Origin: Tricholomella constricta
Taxonomy: Eukaryota > Basidiomycota > Agaricomycetes > Agaricales > Lyophyllaceae
Length of the DNA: 64,000 bases
Direction: 5' to 3'
NCBI GenBank assembly: GCA_013368375.1
Contig: JAACJP010000020.1
Span: forward strand, 558,001-622,000
Position numbers and translations under genes: made by a program. The number at the start of each line of letters is the position of its first letter. Positions within the stretch are counted from its first letter, which is position 1. The notes under the pieces are model-generated. The model had not been told where the DNA came from and ran no database searches. It worked only from the letters and a program-made list of their open reading frames with translations. Of this stretch, positions 55,283-64,000 are shown in pieces.

Positions 55283-56339
55283 TGTGATACCGAGTCCGAA
55301 TACTTCTCGTGAGGAGAAGTCCTGCGTGCAGCCTGGGTCACAGCGCTCTTGTGGGGCGTTCTCCGGGCTAGAGAGTGGAAGGGGAGCTCAAGTCACAGCT
55401 GTTAGGGGAACTCCCTTTCGCGCCCTCCGACGCTCACCGATCGTCCCCCCGCTCATGTGATCGCTCCCCCGACCGTTCGCGATCCCGACCCCCGACGCTC
55501 CGACCCAAGCGTCGGTGTATATACTTACACACTTCCTGTCGTTTCCCATCTCTCCCTGCGCGCGCCCGACGCCGATCCTGACCACCCGACATCCCGACGT
55601 CGGCTGTCCCAACTCGTGTCCGTACCCTGAGCCACGAGGATCGGACAGCGTCGGGAACGTGTCCATACACGCGCCGCAGACCATTCCTTGATTATTATGT
55701 ACAGTACTCGTATATAGTCGGCCCACTGGCATTGGGGATCCTTAGTCTATTCTCTTCGGATCCCCCTCTGCCAGGTAAGCCCCTCTTTACATTCCTTACT
55801 GTACTTAATATAACTTCGGATCCCCCTCTGCCAGTACGACTCAGCTCTGCTCGTGAGGTCGCCCTAACAACAGCGCTCCATCAGAGGCGTTCCTAAGAGC
55901 TCTAAGGACGATCGGGTCACAGCGCTCCAGTGGAGGCGTTCCCCGATCGTCGCGATGGTTGAGATGAAAGAGAAAGAAAGGGAAGAGTCGGGTCACAGCG
56001 CTCGTGAGAGGCGTTCCCCGGTTATTCCCGAGCTATGTGACCCTTTAGCTAAGGGGAGGTGTGACCCACCTCTGGGCTCTGTAAGCCTGAGTAGGCGAGC
56101 GTTGACCCAGCTCGGGGTCCTAAGCCTAGGAGGTGGCAAAGCGCCTCATTCACAGGAGACTTACAGTTGAAGTCGAACGAGTGAGGCAAGATGGTGATGA
56201 TAGTATTAGATCGCGAGTCCATAAGGGACTCGCGTGATATAGGCAAGGTTTGTATGTATGTACAGATGATATAATGTGTTATATATACAGGGTGCCGGGC
56301 TGGTCGTGCACGCTCTATGGTGGCGCATCCGTCGTCACA
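55283..56339 (-). repeat. 5' LTR of Gypsy-2, split by a solo LTR
   Basis: Consists of 55283-55399 and 55875-56339 plus the inserted LTR and its duplication. The next internal bases on the minus strand, ATGGTGGGGGCACCGCGG, are a candidate primer-binding site beginning TGG. Confidence 0.95.
55400..55869 (+). repeat. Solo LTR of the Gypsy-1 family
   Basis: 470 bp, matching 40363-40832 except at three CpG positions. Flanked by the 5-bp target-site duplication ACAGC (55395-55399 and 55870-55874). No internal region, so it arose by LTR-LTR recombination after insertion. The intact target is visible at about 41406 in the other Gypsy-2 LTR. Confidence 0.96.
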
Positions 56340-56344
56340 GGCAG

Positions 56345-56790
56345 ATCCGACGTCATCAGAAAGGGCGAGCCCAGGACAGTCATCAATAACTGCGAGAACC
56401 CTGGGTGCGAGCTGTGTCGCCGGTGCCGACTCCCATTCATCGCTGTTGTCCACAACCTCAACTGCCACCGTATCCTCATTCAACCCCGCCCTCGGTCAAA
56501 CAAGCCCTGAAAGTCCGTATCTGTATTAGTATTCGCCCGTCAAATAAAGAAATGGTCACTCACCTCGCGTTCCTGCTCGAACAAATTGTTGGATGACTGC
56601 CGCCAGAGGAATGGGCGGTCCTTCTTGGTGAGGTCGGTTGGATTAGGCCTCTGTCCAGCCTTCACAACAGCCTTCAGTGATATGAGACTTCTCAGTCAAG
56701 GGTGGAATAAGATAAGGAACCTGTAAAACTCACCTGGTTCCACCAGATAGGGCGCGAGCATGCAAAGAAAAAAATAAATGGAAAGGTGAG
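56345..56790 (-). CDS. Host gene pieces right of Gypsy-2: start of the disrupted frame and end of a hypothetical gene
   Basis: The ATG at 56356 (MTSDLP) leads straight into the Gypsy-2 target site and continues at 41288. Further right, spliced minus-strand exons read AVVKAGQRPNPTDLTKKDRP, LWRQSSNNLFEQERE and, after a GTGAGT intron, GLFDRGRG with a TGA at 56482. I do not know the second protein. A third frame (DTVAVEVVDNSDEWESAP onward) is open between them and could be coding if exon limits differ. Assignments are tentative. Confidence 0.35.
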
Positions 56791-57054
56791 AAACAGGGCT
56801 CAATAGAAGTGCTTGTGCCACACACAGGTGGGACCAACATTCATGGTCATCACAGATTAATCACAAAGCACCCACTGTCAACAGGAAGACAGGAGCAAAA
56901 AAACTAAGAAAGGAGGGGAGGGAGAATGCGATGGTGGGTCAAGACGACACACAGTGCAGGTGGATGCGGAGTCGGGCGGAGTTTGAAAGCACTTGAAAAC
57001 TTTTTCAGCGTACAAGGCCGGTGCCGGATGTGATAAAGTTGTACAGGTGAGGTG

Positions 57055-57145
57055 TCCATATACAACGCTTTGGTGTAGTGGTTGTGATGGAAAACTTTCA
57101 CCATCCACTTCAAAGTGACATCGTGGGTTCAATCCCCTGCACGTG
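57055..57145 (+). repeat. tRNA-derived SINE-like sequence
   Basis: Has an A box TGGTGTAGTGG (57071-57081) and a B box GGTTCAATCCC (57126-57136) at the spacing of RNA polymerase III internal promoters. The cloverleaf does not close (the acceptor and T stems mismatch), so it is not a working tRNA gene. An AAAG-rich tract and ATTTGCTGATG follow at 57260-57391. Confidence 0.45.
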
Positions 57146-57589
57146 AATATTTTTCACCTGCGCAGAAGTGTTTCAATTCTGTTTTTCCTGATGTTGGGGT
57201 TTTAAAATGCCGCTTCGTGAAGCCCTTACAACTTTCAAAAGGCCATAAGACATTATATTTAAAGCAATATACATTCAAGGTGAAAAAGCGCAAGCAAAAG
57301 GCAATAAAGTCGCAAAAGCTCAAGTAAAAGTAACTGAAGAAAGTCAGATACCCGAAAGCCGGAAGCAAAAGTATTTGGAGATTTGCTGATGCCGGCAATC
57401 CTGTCATGTGCGGGTCAAGGATGATACTGGCCAAACGTTAGCGTAAAGTGATGGAATCGACCTCTCAACGATGGCGTGCCTTTCCCTTGTCCTGCCGAAC
57501 ATCCCTTCTCGTTCGTGCGACAAGTCTTGGGGCCGTGTCGGCGCCTCTGAGTGCCACCATCCTGCAGTATCGAGACTAGGGCAAAGAAT

Positions 57590-58110
57590 TTAGCAGGTCA
57601 TAGTGGCAGACAGGAAGCTTTTGACATACATCTCGTATATTACGGTAGGCTCATCCTCTAGAGGGGCCTGAGTCCCAAAATTATGATCGCTGTCATCCTC
57701 CAAATCTGCTATGGCTGATTTGATCAGATCTATCAAGTCATTGGAGTAACCTCCTTGTTGATTGCGCGCCATCTGATCGACAGCTTGGGCAGGGAAGGGC
57801 ATGTCTGCGGACGGGCCAGGTAGGCAGCAGGTGGGCAGTGGTGGGGGTGTGAGAAGCAAAGCCAAACGTTGACTGTGTCTTGACACAATGAAGGGTTTGT
57901 GGGTCCATTGGAGCTCCACGTGGTGATGGACACAACCGTAGAGCCCAATACAAGTGCCCCTGTGGTGACCAGTTTGGTATTCCTTCGAATTCGCTAGCAA
58001 CTACCTTTTCTTTCAAATGCAATTCATGTCTGTTGCATATGATCTTTTTGTCACAACACGCCGTGCACACTTGGAAAATATTTGATTGGTGCGCGGTGGT
58101 ACCGGTCACC
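57590..58110 (-). pseudogene. Hypothetical gene remnant with a CxxC motif
   Basis: Minus-strand frames read FQVCTACCDKKIICNRHELH, then ASEFEGIPNWSPQGHLYWAL, and in another frame SNDLIDLIKSAIADLEDDSD. The pieces look like one decayed coding region with frame changes. The cysteine pattern and the setting among transposon debris suggest a transposon-related gene; the family is not recognised. Confidence 0.35.
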
Positions 58111-58800
58111 CGTGGAACCAGAGAGTGAGGAGGCGTTTTTTTTTCAGTGTCCGATTGTTGCGATGAAGATGAGGGTGAGAAGCAGGGCCTGGTCCGGATG
58201 TGATGTCTGTGAGTTCCATAGTTGGTAGCTTGAAGGTCAAAAGGCGCTGATACTTAACTCGCATGAGCCATGTTCCGAGTTCTATTTATAGAATGAGGTC
58301 TTTCCACCTGAGTTTTGGGCCAGTTATTTAATGATTGGATCAATTTGTTCCCATCATAATGATGGGATCACTTTCAGCCAACAGTCGGCGGGAAAAACGG
58401 CGCCGGCACCTGCCGTGATCCGACAGCGATCAATGGTCACGTGACCCAGCACATCTGCGCGAAAGTGCTCGCCTCCCTCCCTCCTGCCTGCGGCGCGTCT
58501 TGTAAGCTCCCTTGGTTCACGAAAAAAAAATTGTCGCTGCGAGGCACCTCCCTCAGCTCCCTGAGCATACCTGAGGGGGGATATACCTAGCTTAAAAGCA
58601 TCTAAAATTGATTTTGTTCTACAAGGGGTGCTCCTCTACTATGATTGAAGACAGTTTACAGTCCTTTAAATGTACATATGAGCAGAAAAGCAACCCAGCA
58701 CACCTGAAGCCTCCCACAGGCATGTCCAGGAGGCAAATATACTGTACTGAGAGCCTATGGTCCTGCTGTTGACTGCTATATGAGCCAGAAGTGGTCATTA
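58111..58800. other. Non-coding, nothing recognised
   Basis: A/T-rich spacer with short A or T runs near 58140 and 58525. No gene or clear repeat. Confidence 0.3.
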
Positions 58801-58810
58801 AGCTCTGAAA

Positions 58811-58935
58811 TAAGGGGGCTAAGTGCTCATAAGCACTTAGCTCTGACTGATTTACTGTAAATCAGGCCAATTTACAGGCCTAATTTACAGGCCACGAGCT
58901 GGGTCAACAGCCTGGTAAATCAGCTCGGTGCGCGC
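58811..58935. repeat. Hairpin cluster, possible terminal region of a small transposon
   Basis: Two perfect hairpins close together: GCTAAGTGCT-CATA-AGCACTTAGC (58818-58841) and TGATTTAC-T-GTAAATCA (58848-58864). A direct repeat AATTTACAGGCC and another GTAAATCAGCTCGG follow. Such GTAAATCA hairpins are common at ends of repeats in mushroom genomes, as I remember them. Confidence 0.6.
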
Positions 58936-59018
58936 CCATCAATTTGGGTTTCTGAATTCACCTCACGCAGCCTCTCGGCCGTGCAAACTGAACTATTTGA
59001 GCAGCACACTTTGCTATC

Positions 59019-59674
59019 GTGTTGCTATCCCTTGCCCTCTCACAAGCAACAATTCTGACCATGGATTCACACTTAAAAAGAGGCCAAAAATGTAATCAAC
59101 ATAAGTCTAAACTAGAATTTGTGAGGTCAATGGACTTGCTGCTGCAGCAATTTTCAGACCTGTTGTCTGAGTATATATGCCTCTCAGCAGCACAGTTTGG
59201 AATGGGGACGCACCTCAGATATAAAATTTTGCAGCATGGCGCCAGGGTCCCACACGCGTCTGTAAGCGACGTCCAGGAATTGCCATGATTTACCAGAATT
59301 TACATCCCCAATGTAAAACGGTCAAAATATCTGTACTTGATGTTGAATACTTTGTTGCTCCTGTAGGGGTGGCATGGCGGGACAATAGTTGTGCGTATGA
59401 CACAAATGTCGTGTTGTTGCACAATACATGGCACCAAAAACCCGACACCATCACTGAGCTCCTTACATTCTGTAATTCTGAGATTTTGGCTTTGCTCATT
59501 GCACAATTCTCTTATGCCGCTACCTTGCAGCCAGTTCGCTTGGAGAACCTGCGTGACACTGGAGACGTGCAGCCTGACGTGCGCAGTGTATCGCGTGGTA
59601 CAATAATGATATTCTGGTCTCCTGACCCGTTCTGTCTACCGTATGCACTGCCACCAGGGTCTGCGCCAATCTAA
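59019..59674 (+). pseudogene. Remnant of a protein with a DNSCAYD motif
   Basis: Two overlapping frames together form one decayed coding region: first FVRSMDLLLQQFSDLLSEYI, then VEYFVAPVGVAWRDNSCAYD, VLLHNTWHQKP and ILALLIAQFSYAA. The DNSCAYD Cys motif with following helix recalls cysteine-peptidase (USP-like) folds encoded near mobile elements in Agaricomycetes; this is a loose resemblance. The frame change near 59285 and missing ends make it a fragment. Confidence 0.35.
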
Positions 59675-59786
59675 TCTACTCGTAGCCGTGGTCCTGCCCG
59701 ATATGGTGCTTGTGTGTGTGGTGCATGGCCCGGTTGCCCGTCTGCATGTGCTCACCCCCTACTAAGCAACATCCTCGTTGTGCCCG

Positions 59787-60600
59787 CTAATCCACTCCTT
59801 CACCGTCTAGTAGCCCACCTTCTACCATGCGGCCTCCCGTGGCGTGCCCTGCTTCTTCATCCTCTGTGGTCCCCCCGGTTGTTCGCCCCGGTCCTATCGC
59901 TTCATTCTCCTCGTTCTCCCTTCGCGTTCTTTCGCCCTCCAAGTTCTGCTGGGCCATGTGCAGCTGGGTGCCGATTCTGGGAAGGAATCTTCGTAGGCGT
60001 CGGGCGCTGAAGCGGCCTCCGATTGGGAGTCCCTCCAGTGTTTCGAGTTTGTAGGAATTGCGATCCCGACTAGTTACCCGTCTAGGTGCGGACCACTTGG
60101 GTTCCATCTTGTGGCCGACCTGGACTGTGTAGTCTAGGTCGCTTCTATACACCTGTACGAGTTGCCCCGCTGTGAATACTACCTCTCGCGGCGCTCTGCC
60201 CATGACCAGCTTGTCAAACGTTGCCTTGCGCTTCCACGCGTGCTCTGTGATAGTGGCATATCCGTCTGTTCGTTGCTGATCCACGTAGGCCATCTGGATC
60301 GTGATGTCCGTGTTTGTTGGCGCATTCTCCGCTACATCACCAGGTGTTCTGTTGGTGTTGACGACGAGACCTAGGAGGAGTTCGTTGGGCGAAAATTTGA
60401 GATGCGGTATGATACGATTGTTCAGGTACTCGATGGCAGCTTCCAGGTGGTCAGGCCAAGACTCTGGTAGGTCCATCTTGTCGTATTCGTCTTCCCCAAG
60501 GTCGGGCGTGCACATTCGCTTTAAGCAGCTTACCCATGTCTTTGCAGTTGTTGAGGGTAACTGCAGAGCATCGCGTGAGACATATACTAACACGCCATGA
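59787..60600 (-). pseudogene. Gypsy integrase C-terminal fragment (third family)
   Basis: Minus-strand frame: RMCTPDLGEDEYDKMDLPES, YLNNRIIPHLKFSPNELLLG, KATFDKLVMG, and the MEPKWSAPRRVTSRDRNSYK, LETLEGLPIGGRFSARRLRR segment typical of the end of Gypsy integrases. No core, reverse transcriptase or LTR is nearby, so this is an isolated fragment. It differs from Gypsy-1 and Gypsy-2 and has no chromodomain. Confidence 0.8.
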
Positions 60601-60856
60601 TGGAGCTATACTTCACAGCCAGAATGTAGAGGAGGGCACGTTTTGCGCCGCCGGAAAACAACAGCTCCGAGAGAAGTTCAAAGCTTAGTACTAGCGTGGG
60701 ACAGGTTAGTGTGAGAGGATGATGATAAAGAAAACCAATAAATTTTAGGGATGCGATTAAGTTCAAGGATGCAAGACAGCTTATAGCCACAGTAGATGCA
60801 GTCAAGCTATATCTTCGTCATTAAAAAAGACCTTTGTTAGATCACAACCGGAAGCA

Positions 60857-61159
60857 ATGTCGGGATTCGATGATGCCTCGTTGCGATCTGAAAAACGGAG
60901 GGACGTGCCGCCGAGATTTCTGTATGCAGTCGGTACCATGTACGTGCCAACCGATACATCGCCGCGATTGCCACGAACAGCGAAACGTCAAGGTAAACGC
61001 AGCAGAACAAAAGGAACTCCGCGACGCTTGTCCAACAATGTCAGAGCTAGCCGAGTTCTGGGCAAAGGAAGCACAGCGGCGTCTTCTCCGGTGTTATCGA
61101 ACGGCCATAAACCAACGGAGGCATTCATCAAGCGTTTGAAGATCAGGAAAGTACTCTGA
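60857..61159 (+). CDS. Small basic hypothetical protein
   Basis: 100 codons from ATG (MSGFDDASLRSEKRRDVPPR) to TGA. Rich in Arg, Lys and Ser (TAKRQGKRSRTKGTPRRLSN), so possibly nuclear or nucleic-acid binding. No family recognised and no intron needed. It may be chance. Confidence 0.3.
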   Translation: MSGFDDASLRSEKRRDVPPRFLYAVGTMYVPTDTSPRLPRTAKRQGKRSRTKGTPRRLSNNVRASRVLGKGSTAASSPVLSNGHKPTEAFIKRLKIRKVL

Positions 61160-61645
61160 GGCTTCACACCAGGTGGCAGGAGCAGTCTTAGCACTCGCCT
61201 TGAAGGCGGTTTGGATTCTTGTATCGATTTAGCGAGACCACCATAGCTGGTACAATCGTAAGAGATAGGCGGAAGGCGAGGAATCTGGCTGTGCCAATTG
61301 TTCATTGTCATGCGCTCAGACTGAAAGCAAGAACAAGGTGAGCATTCTGTCCATGTGACACAGTGATCCGACTACAAGCGGTGCGGCGACATGCATGTAC
61401 AATAGGGAAGAGGTTTCTTTCCACAATCAGATGGACCGGCGTCGTAGACGTCCAAACCCAAAAGTACCGCACAATTGATAGATTTGGACACGATATAGAG
61501 AACGCACCTGCTTCACGCAAACACTCCACGCCATGGCGATTTGGTTGGTGAGGAGTGTAACGGTGGCTCACGCACCATCCAGCAGCCCAGAATCCTGATC
61601 TCACCAGCTCGTGACGTCGATGACCACGCTACGTCCTGGAGTATG

Positions 61646-61984
61646 TCAATGCAAGATGTGAATGAGGGGCGACTCGAATGGAAGCTCGTACACAGAGGAG
61701 CTCGGAGATCGTTGTATGCCGCGAGTCACGAACGGGACGCTTAGATTCAAAGAGATTGATCCCTCTGCGGTAATGTGTTCAACGTCGCAGGTGGGCCGAA
61801 TAGTGGCTAGCCCATAGTACGCGGGGACTAACTCCTTGTGGATGTCAGGTGCTCCGAGCTCAGCGCTGAAGGTCCGTACTCTAAGACGAAACCACGCTGC
61901 TGCACCTTGAGGATACACATTCCGGAGATTGCTGGCTGACGTGATAAATTTGTGGCGGAGGTGAGCGTCGTCTTGTGTCAGCAT
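61646..61984 (-). CDS. Hypothetical protein or exon
   Basis: 112 codons with protein-like composition (RVRTFSAELGAPDIHKELVP, AYYGLATIRPTCDVEHITAE). Not recognised. The flanks have GT/AG signals but I could not build a longer model. Confidence 0.25.
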   Translation of the reverse strand: MLTQDDAHLRHKFITSASNLRNVYPQGAAAWFRLRVRTFSAELGAPDIHKELVPAYYGLATIRPTCDVEHITAEGSISLNLSVPFVTRGIQRSPSSSVYELPFESPLIHILH

Positions 61985-62332
61985 CGCTATGCCATACGCT
62001 GGTACGATGAGAGTGGAAAGGCTGGTGCCAGTCGCCAGGCCTCCAGGTCGCTCAGCCGACTAGGGACGATGACGGGTCTCCTGATGGCCTCACGAGGGTC
62101 GGTCTAAAGAGTTTGGAAGGTAAAGATTAGGTACACCTTTGATGACCTCGAGAATGGTAATGCAGCATGGAAATGGAGAGGAGGAGGACGACTAGAGTAC
62201 CGGGGTGGGGATGAACCGGGATGGGTGATCAGACCGGGAAGGATATGTGGCGTACAAAGAACGATAAAACAAATATACAAATTATAAAAACAAGAACAAA
62301 GAAAGAAAGAAAGGAAGAGAATGGCGGCTGCT

Positions 62333-63471
62333 TCACGCTACGATCCCCCGCACACCTCCACCACCCAACGGCACACCCCCGCAGCTGACATACGCCCCGT
62401 CCGGCGCGCGGCTGCCCATAGCCCAGAGCGCGAGCTCGTGCACCAGAACCGGCGTCTCCATCGTAGGTCGAGCGCAAGGGCGAGGGCGCGGGTGAGGGGC
62501 ACTGGTGCAGGGGGTGGAGGAAGGGTCTTGGTTGCCGTGGTGGTGTCCGCGGTCGTGATGGTGGTGGAGGCGGGGGCTGGAGCAGGGACGGCGAAGTAGG
62601 CCGGTGGATGCAGAGTTGGCGTCGTTGCTGGGGCAAGTGCGCGAAGGATGTCAGAATAGCAGAAGTGCTGCCCCCGAGCGCGGGCCGGGCGGCGTTTGGA
62701 AGTGTTGAGGACGGTGCAGTGGAGCTGTCGGGTTGGGCAGTGAGCAAGTGGAGGAGCACAAGAACATATGTATCTAACTTGAGCGGCCGCGTCTCAGTGA
62801 CATATCCTGCCTTCTTGAACGTCCTTTCTACACAGTCTGCGCCCCACCCAAAACGGTAAGTGGTGCATGGGTTCAAAATGGAGAAGAGCGAAACGTACCG
62901 GCGATTTTCCGCAGCTTCACGCCGTCCACCCCCGTCTCGCGCGGCGCGAGGTACAGCACGTCCGCCCACACATCGTCGGATGCGCCCGCGGCCGAGACGG
63001 GGCGCATGATGTCTAGCGCGTCGAGGACGACCTGGAGTCCCGCGTGATCCGCATGCTCGCCTCCATCACTGTCGAGGATAGCGTCCAGGCGTGGCTTGAG
63101 GGATCGCAGGAGAGCCAGGGCGGTGGAGACGGTGCGCGTGTCGGGAGACACCGTCATTTCTGGGGATGTGGGCTCCTTGGAAAGGGCCATGACGCCGAGG
63201 GTGAGATGGAAGCGGATGGGTTCGATTGTAATTGACGGGTCGAGCCCGCGGATGGGTGGACTGGCGGCGTGGAGTGAGGATTGGAAGGCGGCGATGCGGG
63301 TGCGGAGGGCGGGGTTCGTGTGCTGTGGAAGTTTGATCAGAGTGTTGAGGGGTGTTGGTGGACGGACATACAAGCGAGACCGCGATAACTGAACGGGTCC
63401 ATATCAGTCAACAGGCGATGGTACGTATTGATATACGCACAATGCGTTGGCCTGGGTCTGCGCGTGGTCAT
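62333..63471 (-). CDS. 2H-phosphoesterase domain protein (AKAP7/ASCC1-like)
   Basis: From the ATG at 63471, exon 1 (63471-63441) and a 17-nt micro-exon (63372-63388) join to exon 3 (from 63322) to give PTHFIAVSLHTNPALRTRIA, the start of the 2H fold. First catalytic motif FHLTLGVM (HxT). After two more introns, the second motif LKLHCTVLNT (HxT), and near the C-terminus VHELALWAMGSRAPDGAYVS, typical of the family, with a stop at 62333. Relatives hydrolyse cyclic phosphates or 2'-5' linkages in RNA; ASCC1 acts in the ASC-1 complex. No KH domain is visible, unlike ASCC1. The exon before VHELALW is uncertain; an intron in the Pro-rich stretch near 62500 is needed. Confidence 0.8.
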
Positions 63472-64000
63472 CGTTTGTTGAGAGTCGTGCCGTACAGCCA
63501 CCGATCACTCTGCGACCTCCCATCCTGCACTGTCATCATCCTTGCTCTTGCTTAGCGCTTCACACCCTGCACTTGAGACTCTGCCATCGACTTGAGTTCA
63601 AACCCAATTCTCCCGGCCAGACACGCAGAGTTGTTCCAGCCGATCGGCGTCCTCTCGAGTCACTTCTCGCTGTCGTTACTTGGAATACGGCGAATCACCA
63701 GCATAAAACCGATGCCTGTTGGGGCGGCCTATAAGAGGCGCCTCTGCTATCGATCTCCGAATGCCCCAGTCAAGAAGCACTCAGTGGCCTGTTCGTTTCT
63801 CCCCACACATGACATTCGATGTCGGCTCTATGCGTCAGGAAAACAACAAGGTCCTGAAGGCCTGAAGGACACAGTTTACCTCAGTCGGAAGGCTGTTTCC
63901 TCAGAAACACTAAATTAAGTCATTTTTAAATGCGCTCAAGTCAATAGCTGTGGGCGGAAAAGTCCATAAGAGATGTCATCTGTAAGCCTTGACTGTCTGA
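63472..64000. other. Upstream region of the 2H gene, no gene seen
   Basis: Likely promoter of the minus-strand 2H-phosphoesterase gene. Plus-strand frames up to 108 codons have no recognisable content. Confidence 0.35.

Larger units (their letters stand above)
41294..56339 (-). mobile_element. Gypsy-2: 15-kb Gypsy retrotransposon with an additional ORF and two nested insertions
   Basis: Both ends are fixed: LTRs at 41294-41875 and 55283-56339 (TGTGATACC to GTCGTCACA) and a target-site duplication GGCAG at 41289-41293 and 56340-56344. The right LTR is 1057 bp because it holds a 470-bp solo LTR plus 5-bp duplication; without these both LTRs are 582 bp. On the minus strand the order is 5' LTR, gag, pol, additional ORF, 3' LTR. 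A 1906-bp gag-only element is nested in the integrase. LTRs differ at about 7 of 582 positions. Several stops and shifts show the copy is dead. Confidence 0.96.

Noticed and set aside
57060..57145. Functional tRNA gene
   Set aside because: A and B boxes fit but acceptor and T stems do not pair.

Overview
The window looks like nuclear DNA of an Agaricomycete (mushroom-forming basidiomycete). Host genes are split by many 48-70 bp GT-AG introns. The gene content is typical of that group: an F-box protein, two families of divergent kinase-like genes, a Plavaka-type DNA transposon, chromodomain Gypsy elements, and a gene resembling the DUF6532 family. No source was given, so this is inference from gene style. 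All splice models were traced by eye.

Region by region. 1-6.4 kb holds the end of a hypothetical gene, an F-box gene and a kinase-like gene. 7.6-11.95 kb is a tandem segmental duplication carrying two near-identical kinase genes. 12.1-16.3 kb is a multi-exon gene of unknown function that grew by in-frame duplication of exon-intron modules. 16.9-19.3 kb holds a relic of the first kinase family and a frameshifted fragment of a peroxisomal multifunctional (Fox2-type) enzyme gene. 20.6-32.6 kb is a C2H2 zinc-finger gene cut in two by a Copia retrotransposon with matching 456-bp LTRs; the Copia is itself cut in two by a 5.5-kb Plavaka DNA transposon carrying a second gene. 32.7-36 kb is rich in tandem repeats and palindromes.

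36.1-40.8 kb is a 5'-truncated chromodomain Gypsy element (Gypsy-1). 41.3-56.3 kb is a 15-kb Gypsy element (Gypsy-2) on the minus strand, with target-site duplications. It has a long additional ORF between pol and the 3' LTR. Nested in it are a gag-only LTR element (in the integrase) and a solo LTR of the Gypsy-1 family (in the 5' LTR). Gypsy-2 itself interrupts a host reading frame. 56.5-61 kb is a graveyard of gene and transposon fragments, SINE-like and hairpin sequences. 62.3-63.5 kb is a convincing host gene for a 2H-phosphoesterase (AKAP7/ASCC1-like) with a 17-nt micro-exon.

The order of insertions can be read from the nesting and the target-site duplications. Every LTR difference I found by eye in the two Gypsy families is a CpG transition, and four of five in-frame stops found in Gypsy-2 are TGA. 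That points to cytosine methylation and deamination rather than random decay. The most interesting leads are the Gypsy-2 additional ORF, the gag-only nested element, the module-amplified gene at 12-16 kb and the second gene in the Plavaka element.
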